From: Desulfovibrio sp. UBA2564
GTDB lineage: Bacteria > Desulfobacterota > Desulfovibrionia > Desulfovibrionales > Desulfovibrionaceae
Assembly: GCA_002340305.1 (NCBI GenBank)
Contig: DDLU01000290.1
Span: 1-21,150 of the forward strand
DNA: 21,150 nucleotides
Direction: 5' to 3'
The translations under genes and the position numbers were made by a program. Every line of letters starts with the position of its first letter. Within the stretch, counting starts at the first letter, position 1. The notes below the pieces were generated by a model. That model searched no databases. It had not been told where the DNA came from and was given only the letters and a program-made list of their open reading frames with translations. Of the stretch, positions 8,045 through 14,579 are shown one piece after another.

Positions 8045-9127
8045 ATGATCAACGATCTTTCTATTACTGATATGGTTAAAAGATTCGGCGACTTCACCGC
8101 TGTCGATGGTGTTTCATTTGACGTTCCCGCCGGATCCTTTTTTTCTATTCTCGGTCCCTCCGGGTGCGGCAAGACCACATTGTTGCGCATGATTGCAGGC
8201 TTTGAAGAACCAACTTCCGGGGATATTGAAATCCGGGGCGGAAGCATGCTTGGTGTGCCGCCGAACAAGCGTCCGGTTAACCTCGTTTTTCAGCATCTGG
8301 CCTTGTTCCCCATGATGAATGTTGCGGAGAATATTGCCTTCGGTCTGAAGAGGCGTGGAGTAGACGTGCCGACCATCACCAAGAAGACCGAAACTATCCT
8401 TGAGCGGGTAGGCCTGCCCGGATACGGCACTAAGCAGATCAATCAACTTTCCGGCGGGCAGAAGCAGCGTGTGGCAATTGCCCGTTGTCTGGTTCTGGAG
8501 CCTTCTGTCTTATTGCTGGATGAACCTTTGGGGGCATTGGATCTCAAGTTACGCGAGCAGATGAAGGTGGAGCTGAAGAAGCTTCAGGCCAAGGTGGGGA
8601 CTACATTTGTTTACATCACCCATGACCAGTCCGAGGCATTGGTTATGTCTGATCGCGTTGCAGTCATGAACAAAGGCCGCTTCGAACAGGTCGGTATTCC
8701 TCAGGAACTTTACGGAAAGCCCGCAACTCCTTTTGTGGCCCAGTTTGTCGGTGATAACAACAAGTGGAGCGGTAAGGTCGTTGAGAGTGATTTGGAAAAG
8801 GTGCGCATTGAGACTGATGAAGGGTATTCATTCCTGACCAAGCCGCACGGTGCATGTTCCTGCGGTGAACGTGCTGATTTATTTCTGCGCCCGGAAGCTA
8901 TGCTTATTGAACCTAAAGACCGCAGCGGCTTGAATGTTTTTGAAGTCAGCGTGAAAAGTATCCTTTTTGATGGGGCTAACAGCCACTTGCTGACCACCAC
9001 CAGGGAAGATAATGAACTCATCGTCAGCCTGCCGCAGAATCACCGTTTCGACCATATTGAACCGGGAGATGACATCGCTGTGGGTTGGCATCCTGATTCC
9101 GGTATTTGCTTTGGGGCGGAGGAGTAG
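8045..9127 (+). CDS. potA: PotA-type ABC transporter ATPase
   Basis: The 360-residue product is the nucleotide-binding subunit that powers the importer on the cytoplasmic face. Walker A is GPSGCGKTT (37-45), Q-loop Q83, signature LSGGQ (135-139), Walker B VLLLDEP (D159, E160) and switch H193 in THDQSEAL. Residues about 280-360 form the C-terminal TOBE regulatory region typical of the PotA/MalK/CysA group. All catalytic residues are intact. The ribosome-binding site of the ATG at 8045 is poor; a later ATG at 8072 is less likely because it removes the conserved start of the domain. The gene follows the binding-protein gene by 86 bases containing a hairpin and precedes the first permease by 2 bases. 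Confidence 0.92.
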   Translation: MINDLSITDMVKRFGDFTAVDGVSFDVPAGSFFSILGPSGCGKTTLLRMIAGFEEPTSGDIEIRGGSMLGVPPNKRPVNLVFQHLALFPMMNVAENIAFGLKRRGVDVPTITKKTETILERVGLPGYGTKQINQLSGGQKQRVAIARCLVLEPSVLLLDEPLGALDLKLREQMKVELKKLQAKVGTTFVYITHDQSEALVMSDRVAVMNKGRFEQVGIPQELYGKPATPFVAQFVGDNNKWSGKVVESDLEKVRIETDEGYSFLTKPHGACSCGERADLFLRPEAMLIEPKDRSGLNVFEVSVKSILFDGANSHLLTTTREDNELIVSLPQNHRFDHIEPGDDIAVGWHPDSGICFGAEE

Positions 9128-9129
9128 CC

Positions 9130-9984
9130 ATGCCCCGTTCACGAATGGTTTTCTGGATATTTTTTGCTCCGGTAATTATGTGGCTGATGCTTTTGATTGT
9201 GCTGCCGCTCTGCGACCTGCTGACCATGAGTTTCAGGGGTGAAAATGATTACGGAGATATGGTCTGGACCCTGCAAAACTATATCAACTTTTTTGATGAA
9301 CCCATCTATTGGCTGACATTTGTGCGCACCTGCCTCTACGCGGTTGTGACCACAGTAATCGTCTTTTTGCTTTCCATGCCGGTGTCATTTTACATTGCCA
9401 AGCTGGCCCGGGCCCGGGTGCAGGGGGCACTGATGATTATGCTCCTACTGCCGTTCTGGGTTAGTGAATTGGTTCGTATTTACGGCTGGATGATCCTGCT
9501 GCGTGAGTCCGGGGTGCTTAATTTCTTTATGCTTAAGATTGGACTGATCAATAAGCCCATTGAGATGCTCTACAATGATGCGACCATGATCATGGGGCTT
9601 GTCTATACCTCCATGCTTTTTATGGTTGTACCGCTGGTTTCGGTTATGGAGAGCCTTGACGATTCGCTTATCGAAGCGGCTCACGATCTGGGGGCCGGAC
9701 AGTGGACAATCTGGCGCACGATCATTATCCCCCATTGCAAGCCGGGAATCACTTCCGGTTCCATTGTGGTCTTTATGCTTGTACTGGGTAACTACCTGAC
9801 TCCGAACCTCATGGGCGGTAAAAACTCCCTCTGGTTCACAGAACAGATTTACAATCAGTTTATCGCCAGCTTTAACTGGAATCAGGGCTCGGCCTTCGGC
9901 TTCCTGCTGCTGGTCTTAAGTTCATTGATCATCTGGAGCGGTCTTAAGCTTACCCGCCAGAAACTTGGGGAGGTGGCATCATGA
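9130..9984 (+). CDS. potB: PotB-type ABC transporter permease
   Basis: The 284-residue integral membrane protein has about six helices. It carries the EAA loop (EAAHDLGAGQWTIWRTIIIP, from residue 182) that docks on the ATPase. The start is ATG 9130, with GGAGGAG immediately upstream; an in-frame TTG at 9106 would overlap the ATPase gene and is rejected. Its stop overlaps the start of the next permease gene by four bases (ATGA), so the two are translationally coupled. Length and domain order match PotB and related permeases; substrate follows the binding protein and is not certain. Confidence 0.92.
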   Translation: MPRSRMVFWIFFAPVIMWLMLLIVLPLCDLLTMSFRGENDYGDMVWTLQNYINFFDEPIYWLTFVRTCLYAVVTTVIVFLLSMPVSFYIAKLARARVQGALMIMLLLPFWVSELVRIYGWMILLRESGVLNFFMLKIGLINKPIEMLYNDATMIMGLVYTSMLFMVVPLVSVMESLDDSLIEAAHDLGAGQWTIWRTIIIPHCKPGITSGSIVVFMLVLGNYLTPNLMGGKNSLWFTEQIYNQFIASFNWNQGSAFGFLLLVLSSLIIWSGLKLTRQKLGEVAS

Positions 9985-10835
9985 TCCGTTCCCTGCCGCG
10001 CAGCAAACAATACAATTGGTCCTTCAATTGTTTTATTCTGCTGTATTTTGTTTTCCTGTTTGCACCACTGGTGGTCACTTGTGTGCTGGCATTTAACAAT
10101 TCTGACTTTCCCTCCCTGCCATGGAAGGGATTCTCGTTGGACTGGTTCCTTTCCGATGGTCCGGACCGTATCGGATTGTTTCACGATGACCAGAACCTGC
10201 GTTCCATTGTAACCAGTTTCCAGACTGCGTTCTTTGTATCCATTCTGAGTGTAGTGGTCGGGACCTGCGCCAGCTTCCTGTTTGAAAAGGAAGAGTTCCG
10301 TTTTAAGGGAGTGCTTTACTTCCTGATGCTGGCCCCGTTGGTCATTCCCGGAGTAATTCTCGGTATCTCCCAGCTCTTGGCTTCCAACACAGCCGGGATG
10401 TTTTTTGATGAGAATTTCGGGCTTGATTTCGAAGTCTTCCGTCCCAGCTTCTGGCTGGTTGTTCTGGGGCAGTTTTCCTTCATTACTACTTTCGTGACCC
10501 TTGTCGTTTCAGCAAGGCTGCGTAAGTTTGATCATTCCCTTGAAGAAGCAGCTTTGAACCTCGGTGCAACCCAGCTCGGTGTAATCCGGCACATAACTTT
10601 GAAGTTTTTGCGCCCGGCCATCATCGGTGCCGGGGCAGTGGCTTTCCTGATGAGCTTTGAAAACTTCAATACCACCCTCTTTCTGGTCGGTTCCGAACCG
10701 ACTTTGCCCATCAACCTTTACTTGCAGGTACGTGATGGAAGTACCCCGGTGATTAATGCGGTTTCGCTGTTACTTATCGTTGGCACCTCGCTGCTTGCTC
10801 TTTGCAATCTCTACTTTTCCAAGAAGGAAGAGTAA
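9981..10835 (+). CDS. potC: PotC-type ABC transporter permease
   Basis: The 284-residue second permease has about six membrane helices and an EAA loop (EEAALNLGATQLGVIRHITL, from residue 188). It starts at the ATG within ATGA shared with the PotB stop and would form the PotB-PotC heterodimer through which solute passes. It is somewhat longer at the N-terminal periplasmic loop (about residues 40-75) than I would expect for E. coli PotC. A strong terminator begins 15 bases after its stop, closing the operon. Confidence 0.92.
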   Translation: MIRSLPRSKQYNWSFNCFILLYFVFLFAPLVVTCVLAFNNSDFPSLPWKGFSLDWFLSDGPDRIGLFHDDQNLRSIVTSFQTAFFVSILSVVVGTCASFLFEKEEFRFKGVLYFLMLAPLVIPGVILGISQLLASNTAGMFFDENFGLDFEVFRPSFWLVVLGQFSFITTFVTLVVSARLRKFDHSLEEAALNLGATQLGVIRHITLKFLRPAIIGAGAVAFLMSFENFNTTLFLVGSEPTLPINLYLQVRDGSTPVINAVSLLLIVGTSLLALCNLYFSKKEE

Positions 10836-10850
10836 TCCTGCCAATGAAAT

Positions 10851-10884
10851 AGCCCAGCCCCGCAGATGCGGGACTGGGCTTTTC
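10851..10884 (+). terminator. Terminator of the PotDABC-type operon
   Basis: AGCCCAG (10851-10857) pairs with CTGGGCT (10874-10880); inside it CCCGC pairs with GCGGG around an AGAT loop, with one C/A mismatch between the stems. TTTT follows. Clear Rho-independent terminator on the plus strand. Confidence 0.88.
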
Positions 10885-11340
10885 TAATACACGCCTTAGC
10901 CATGGTTCCAAACAGTTCTGTTTGGGTAAGAATCCATTAACTCTGTTTTTTACTTTCAGTTTAAGAACTCGTCTGCCGCCAGAGTTGCGCGGCATTTTCC
11001 GGTTTTAGCATCGTTACCTGATAAATACCTCCATTCGCCTTTGGCATGCAGGAGTGTGAGCATGCCTTTTCAGCGGTGTAGCTGGTCTTATCCGGCAGGA
11101 GCTTTTTAGCAAAGCTCCTGCGTTGGGTAATGTTCACTTGCATGAACTTCCACCAGCCCTTTGTGGCTGCAACCAGTTGGATTATAGACTTGTTTGCAGC
11201 TGCCCGGACTCTACCCCTGACCGAAACTGAACTATTGAGGGAATAAGTTATGGATGTTTCGGTCAGAAATTTTGAAATTTTAGTGCTCCCTCCCGGACGG
11301 TGGTATGCGTCCGGAAGAGGAGCGGTGTGAGGTCCGTGTG
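10885..11340. other. Intergenic patch packed with perfect hairpins (possible structured RNA or decayed element)
   Basis: No convincing gene is present on either strand. Perfect or near-perfect stems occur at 10908-10925 (8 bp, 2-base loop), 10974-10994 (6 bp), 11043-11066 (7 bp), 11095-11121 (11 bp, loop TTAGC), 11132-11147 (5 bp), 11166-11200 (7 bp), 11217-11266 (11 bp, with a further inner stem) and 11285-11323 (7 bp with outer extension). Such density is well above what the other gaps here show. The last hairpin is just beyond the AGCS stop and could help end that transcript, although no T-tract follows it. Orientation and function are unknown. Confidence 0.5.
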
Positions 11341-11358
11341 TTTTATGCTTCTGCTGAA

Positions 11359-12750
11359 TTATTTCTTTGTTTCAGCAGTTGAGGACTCAAGGTTTGTGGA
11401 TTTTCCTTCTTGTTTTGCAAAGTACTTCTTGGTTTCGGCTACAACAACCGGGCTAAGCAGTAGGAGGCCGATCAGGTTAGGTACAGCCATGAGTCCGTTT
11501 ACGGTGTCACAGATGTTCCAAACAAGGCTGAGTTTGGCCACGGCACCAACCCCTACAAAAAGGATAAAGAGGAGGCGGTAAGGCTTGATTGCTTTGATTC
11601 CAAACAGGAATTCAACCGATTTTTCACCGTAGTAACACCAGCCGAGTGTTGTGGAGAATGCAAACAGAATCAGTCCGATAGTGACCACATGCTCGCCGCC
11701 TGCAAAACCGGCACCGAAACCCAATGTTGTTAGTTCCGCTCCAGTCGCACCGTTAGACCATACTCCTGTGAGGATGAGTACCAGTCCGGTCATGGTACAG
11801 ACAATGAGAGTGTCGATGAAGGTTTGGGTCATGGAGACCAGAGCCTGCGTCACGGGCTGTTTGGTCTGCGCGGCAGCCGCTGCGATAGGAGCAGAGCCGA
11901 GACCTGATTCGTTGGAGAAAATACCGCGGGCAACCCCCATACGCAGGGCCAGCATGACGGTTGAACCGGCAAAACCGCCGACTGCAGCGGTAGGGTTGAA
12001 AGCCTGCTCAACGATTAATGCCAAAGCATCGGGAACGGCTGAGATGTTGATTAAAATGATGTAAGAAGCTCCGCCCATATAGAACAGGATCATGATAGGC
12101 ACGAAGAATCCGGTGACTTGCCCGATTTTTTTGATACCGCCGAGGACAACGGCGGCTGTGGCGATCATAAGGATGATGCCGGTGACCACGGGAGAGATGT
12201 GGTAGGTTGCTTCAACTGCGTCTGCCACGGAGTTGGACTGGACCATGTTACCGGTGCCGATGGCAGCGATGGCGGCAAAGGTGGCGAAGGTGGAACCAAG
12301 CCAGCGCATATTGAGGCCACGGGAAATGTAGTACATGGGGCCACCGCTCATTTCCCCGTTTTCATCAACTATGCGGTATTTAACAGCCAGTAGTGCTTCA
12401 GCGTATTTGGTGGCCATGCCTACAAGGCCGGTAATCCACATCCAGAATAGTGCTCCGGGACCACCGACGGCGATGGCTGTTGCCACACCTGCGATATTAC
12501 CGGTTCCCACTGTCGCGGAAAGGGCAGTCATCAGAGCCTGAAAGTGGGTGATGTCGCCGGGTTCGTCAGTGTCTTCTTTTCGTTTGATAAGTGCGAGATA
12601 AAGTGCGTACCACAATTTTCGGAACTGTAATCCGCGCAGGGAAAAAGTCAGCCATATTCCAGTTCCCACCAGCAGGATCAGCATGGGCGGTCCCCAAGCG
12701 AAGGCTCCTACTTTTCCAATTATTCCTTCCAGTAAAGTCATGAATTCCAT
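11359..12750 (-). CDS. Sodium:alanine symporter, AGCS family
   Basis: The 463-residue inner-membrane protein belongs to the alanine/glycine:cation symporter family. About ten hydrophobic helices are present. The family-typical stretch ATVGTGNIAGVATAIAVGGP lies near residues 79-98, followed by WITGLVGMATKYAEALLAVKYR and GGPMYYISRGL. It imports alanine (or glycine) with sodium. The start is ATG 12750 with AAGGGG upstream. It lies downstream of alanine dehydrogenase on the same strand, but a terminator separates them, so it is probably its own transcript or reached by readthrough. Its product supplies the substrate of Ald, a strong functional link. No sigma-54 promoter was found in front of it. 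Confidence 0.93.
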   Translation of the reverse strand: MEFMTLLEGIIGKVGAFAWGPPMLILLVGTGIWLTFSLRGLQFRKLWYALYLALIKRKEDTDEPGDITHFQALMTALSATVGTGNIAGVATAIAVGGPGALFWMWITGLVGMATKYAEALLAVKYRIVDENGEMSGGPMYYISRGLNMRWLGSTFATFAAIAAIGTGNMVQSNSVADAVEATYHISPVVTGIILMIATAAVVLGGIKKIGQVTGFFVPIMILFYMGGASYIILINISAVPDALALIVEQAFNPTAAVGGFAGSTVMLALRMGVARGIFSNESGLGSAPIAAAAAQTKQPVTQALVSMTQTFIDTLIVCTMTGLVLILTGVWSNGATGAELTTLGFGAGFAGGEHVVTIGLILFAFSTTLGWCYYGEKSVEFLFGIKAIKPYRLLFILFVGVGAVAKLSLVWNICDTVNGLMAVPNLIGLLLLSPVVVAETKKYFAKQEGKSTNLESSTAETKK

Positions 12751-12852
12751 ATCATCCCCTTGTCAGTTTACAGGTTACTTCCAGACTGTGAGATAGCTCC
12801 AGCTGTGGTGTAAACCGGTGAGCAGACCGATTTTTTTGCCTGTGGGGTTCAA

Positions 12853-12901
12853 GGAAAAGCACTGAAGCCTGCGCAGCCCGCTGCGCAAGACTCCAGTGCT
12901 T
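12853..12901 (-). terminator. Terminator of the alanine dehydrogenase gene
   Basis: AAGCACTG (12857-12864) pairs with CAGTGCTT (12894-12901), and an inner 7-bp TGCGCAG/CTGCGCA stem closes over a four-base loop. On the minus strand TTTTCCTT follows. It lies about 83 bases after the ald stop and before the AGCS start. Confidence 0.72.
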
Positions 12902-12983
12902 ATATGCGATTATTTCTAACTCATTCTCAACAGTCTTCCTGGTTTACTTATTTATCTGAATTGTCGGCAGATTTAGGCTTTGA

Positions 12984-14105
12984 TTAGTTGTCGTAGAGAA
13001 CGGATTCAACCGGGGTGTATTCGAGGTCGAATGCTTCAGCTACGCCCTTGTAGGTTACTTTGCCTTCAATCATGTTCAGACCGGTCATGATAGCGCGGCT
13101 ATCCTGGGCTGCCTGCTTCCAGCCTTTGTTGGCGATCTGGAGAGCGTAAGGCAGGGTTGCATTGGTCAGTGCCATGGTGGAAGTCATGGGCACTGCACCG
13201 GGCATGTTGGCTACGCAGTAGTGGATAACACCTTCAACGTCGTAGACGGGATCGCCGTGGGTGGTGGGCTTGGAAGTTTCGAAGCAACCGCCTTGGTCAA
13301 TAGCGACATCGACAATAACGGAACCGTCTTTCATGGTTTTGAGCATTTCACGGGTAACCAGTTTGGGTGCTTTTGCACCGGCGACCAGAACAGCACCGAT
13401 AACAACGTCAGCTTCCTGAACCAGTTCACGCAGAAGTGCGGGGCTGCTCATCATGGGGAAGCAGTTCTTAGGCATAATTTCGGAGAGGTAACGCAGTCTT
13501 TCGAGGTTCATGTCGAGAATGGTAACCTTGGCACCCAGACCACAAGCCATCATTGCTGCGTTGGTACCAACAACACCACCGCCGATGACAACAACATTTG
13601 CAGGGGTAACACCGGTAACACCGCCCATGAGCATGCCGCGTCCACCGTAGTAGCGTTCGAGGTATTTAGCACCTTCCTGAACGGACATGCGGCCGGCGAC
13701 TTCAGACATGGGAGTCAGCAGGGGCAGATCGCCTTTGTCGCCTTCTACGGTTTCGTAAGCGATAGCGACGGATTTGTTTTTGATGAATGCGCGGGTCAGA
13801 GGCTCATCGGGAGCAAAGTGGAAATAGGTGAAAACGATTTGACCTTCACGGACCATGTCGTATTCAGAGGCCTGAGGCTCTTTAACGTGCATGACCATTT
13901 CACATTCAGCATAGATTTCAGCAGGGGTATCGATGATTTTTGCACCGGCTGCAACGTAGTCTTTATCTGCAAAGCCGCTGCCTACACCTGCGGATTTTTC
14001 AACCCACAGTTCGTGGCCGTTTGCGATCATTACTTCAACGCCGGCGGGTGTCATGGAAACCCTGTTTTCTTCCGATTTGATTTCTTTCAAGATACCAACT
14101 TTCAT
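12984..14105 (-). CDS. ald: Alanine dehydrogenase
   Basis: The 373-residue cytoplasmic enzyme interconverts L-alanine and pyruvate plus ammonia using NAD. The N-terminal domain starts MKVGILKEIKSEENRVSMTP, typical of Ald. By comparison with known structures, substrate residues R15, K75 and H96 are in place. The Rossmann fold carries VIGGGVVGTNAA, and VDVAIDQGGCFET supplies the later catalytic aspartate. Length is normal. The start is ATG 14105, eight bases from AGGAG; the GTG at 14111 is too close to that site. The upstream region carries a sigma-54 promoter, a CRP/FNR-type palindrome and three copies of a shared motif. With the alanine symporter downstream and the activator upstream it makes an alanine catabolism cluster. 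Confidence 0.96.
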   Translation of the reverse strand: MKVGILKEIKSEENRVSMTPAGVEVMIANGHELWVEKSAGVGSGFADKDYVAAGAKIIDTPAEIYAECEMVMHVKEPQASEYDMVREGQIVFTYFHFAPDEPLTRAFIKNKSVAIAYETVEGDKGDLPLLTPMSEVAGRMSVQEGAKYLERYYGGRGMLMGGVTGVTPANVVVIGGGVVGTNAAMMACGLGAKVTILDMNLERLRYLSEIMPKNCFPMMSSPALLRELVQEADVVIGAVLVAGAKAPKLVTREMLKTMKDGSVIVDVAIDQGGCFETSKPTTHGDPVYDVEGVIHYCVANMPGAVPMTSTMALTNATLPYALQIANKGWKQAAQDSRAIMTGLNMIEGKVTYKGVAEAFDLEYTPVESVLYDN

Positions 14106-14129
14106 TTCCACTTCTCCTGATTTGTTTAT

Positions 14130-14178
14130 GCCCCGTAATCACATCGGGGCAGCTGTTGAAAAAAGAGTCTGGACTCTT
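14130..14178 (-). promoter_or_regulatory. Two tandem hairpins in the ald leader
   Basis: On the minus strand the first hairpin after the predicted start site is AAGAGTC/GACTCTT (14178-14172 with 14169-14163), running straight into T6. The second is a 6-bp GCCCCG/CGGGGC stem with a nine-base loop (14150-14130). The first resembles a small intrinsic terminator only about 7 bases from the predicted transcription start. A role in attenuation or mRNA stability is speculative. Confidence 0.4.
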
Positions 14179-14195
14179 GGTCTGTTTTTCCCTAT

Positions 14196-14211
14196 GGCAA
14201 TCTACATGCCA
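14196..14211 (-). promoter_or_regulatory. Sigma-54 (-24/-12) promoter of ald
   Basis: The minus strand reads TGGCATGTAGATTGCC, matching the consensus TGGCAYR-N4-TTGCW at every position but the last, with the exact GG-N10-GC spacing. Transcription would start near 14185, about 80 bases before the ald ATG. The gene immediately upstream encodes a sigma-54 activator with an intact GAFTGA loop, which strongly supports the assignment. Confidence 0.82.
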
Positions 14212-14294
14212 AATCAGGGTTAAAGAGAAGTCTGGAAGTTTGATTAAAAGTTAAAAATTCATGAAAACGGAAACTTATGAGAAAAATTTAATGA

Positions 14295-14312
14295 TTGTGA
14301 TGATATTCACAA
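14295..14312. promoter_or_regulatory. CRP/FNR-family binding palindrome upstream of ald
   Basis: TTGTGA-TGATAT-TCACAA is a perfect palindrome with a six-base spacer, the form bound by CRP-like proteins and, as I recall, by HcpR of Desulfovibrio. It is centred near -118 relative to the predicted sigma-54 start site, between that promoter and the nearest of the three upstream motif copies. It could modulate DNA bending or link ald to an energy or nitrosative signal. The protein that binds is not in this window. Confidence 0.6.
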
Positions 14313-14353
14313 GATTATCAATGTCTTGCGTAGTGCTTTATGAATGAATATTC

Positions 14354-14369
14354 GGTGCAAAAAGTTTCC
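14354..14369 (-). promoter_or_regulatory. Shared 16-bp motif, copy A (candidate activator site)
   Basis: Minus strand GGAAACTTTTTGCACC. It shares GGWAACTTTT and the final CC with copies B, C and D. Centred near -176 from the predicted ald start site, a usual distance for a sigma-54 activator site. Confidence 0.5.
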
Positions 14370-14424
14370 ACTTAGTTCGTGTCTGCTTTGTTAAGGTGCC
14401 GAAATATTGATGTTTAGCTGCTGT

Positions 14425-14440
14425 GGAAATAAAAGTTTCC
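14425..14440 (-). promoter_or_regulatory. Shared 16-bp motif, copy B (candidate activator site)
   Basis: Minus strand GGAAACTTTTATTTCC, with dyad symmetry in its outer five bases (GGAAA/TTTCC). It is 71 bases from copy A and 74 from copy C, so all three would lie on about the same face of the helix. Confidence 0.55.
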
Positions 14441-14498
14441 GCAACCTTTGGGACATTAAAATTTCGCATTTAGTAGCGAAAATAAAGGATGCTAGTGT

Positions 14499-14514
14499 GG
14501 TAGTAAAAGTTACC
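14499..14514 (-). promoter_or_regulatory. Shared 16-bp motif, copy C (candidate activator site)
   Basis: Minus strand GGTAACTTTTACTACC. It differs from copy D, upstream of the activator gene, at a single position. It lies seven bases beyond the activator terminator hairpin (14522-14555), within or just past the end of that transcript. Confidence 0.58.
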
Positions 14515-14521
14515 ATAAAGA

Positions 14522-14555
14522 AATCCCCGCGATCTGCTGAAAGATCGCGGGGATT
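14522..14555 (-). terminator. Terminator of the sigma-54 activator gene
   Basis: A perfect 13-bp stem (AATCCCCGCGATC and its complement, 14522-14534 with 14543-14555) with an eight-base loop is followed on the minus strand by TTTCTTTA counting the stem end. It starts 24 bases after the stop codon. Confidence 0.85.
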
Positions 14556-14579
14556 GAGTTGAGTCTGTTGTAAATTTAC

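Noticed and set aside
10774..11143. Two overlapping minus-strand frames (73 and 60 codons) in the hairpin-rich gap
   Set aside because: They read through terminator and hairpin sequences, have no ribosome-binding site and match nothing I know.
12767..12814. TyrR-like half-sites TTTACA and TGTAAA upstream of the AGCS gene
   Set aside because: They are 36 bases apart rather than six and do not match the motif seen at ald.
13221..14120. 299-codon plus-strand open frame
   Set aside because: It is the antisense shadow of ald; the product is rich in F, H, N and C with no recognisable domain.
14269..14284. Possible fifth motif copy (GGAAACTTATGAG) near ald
   Set aside because: Only the left part matches, it is inverted and out of the 71-74 bp phase of the other copies.
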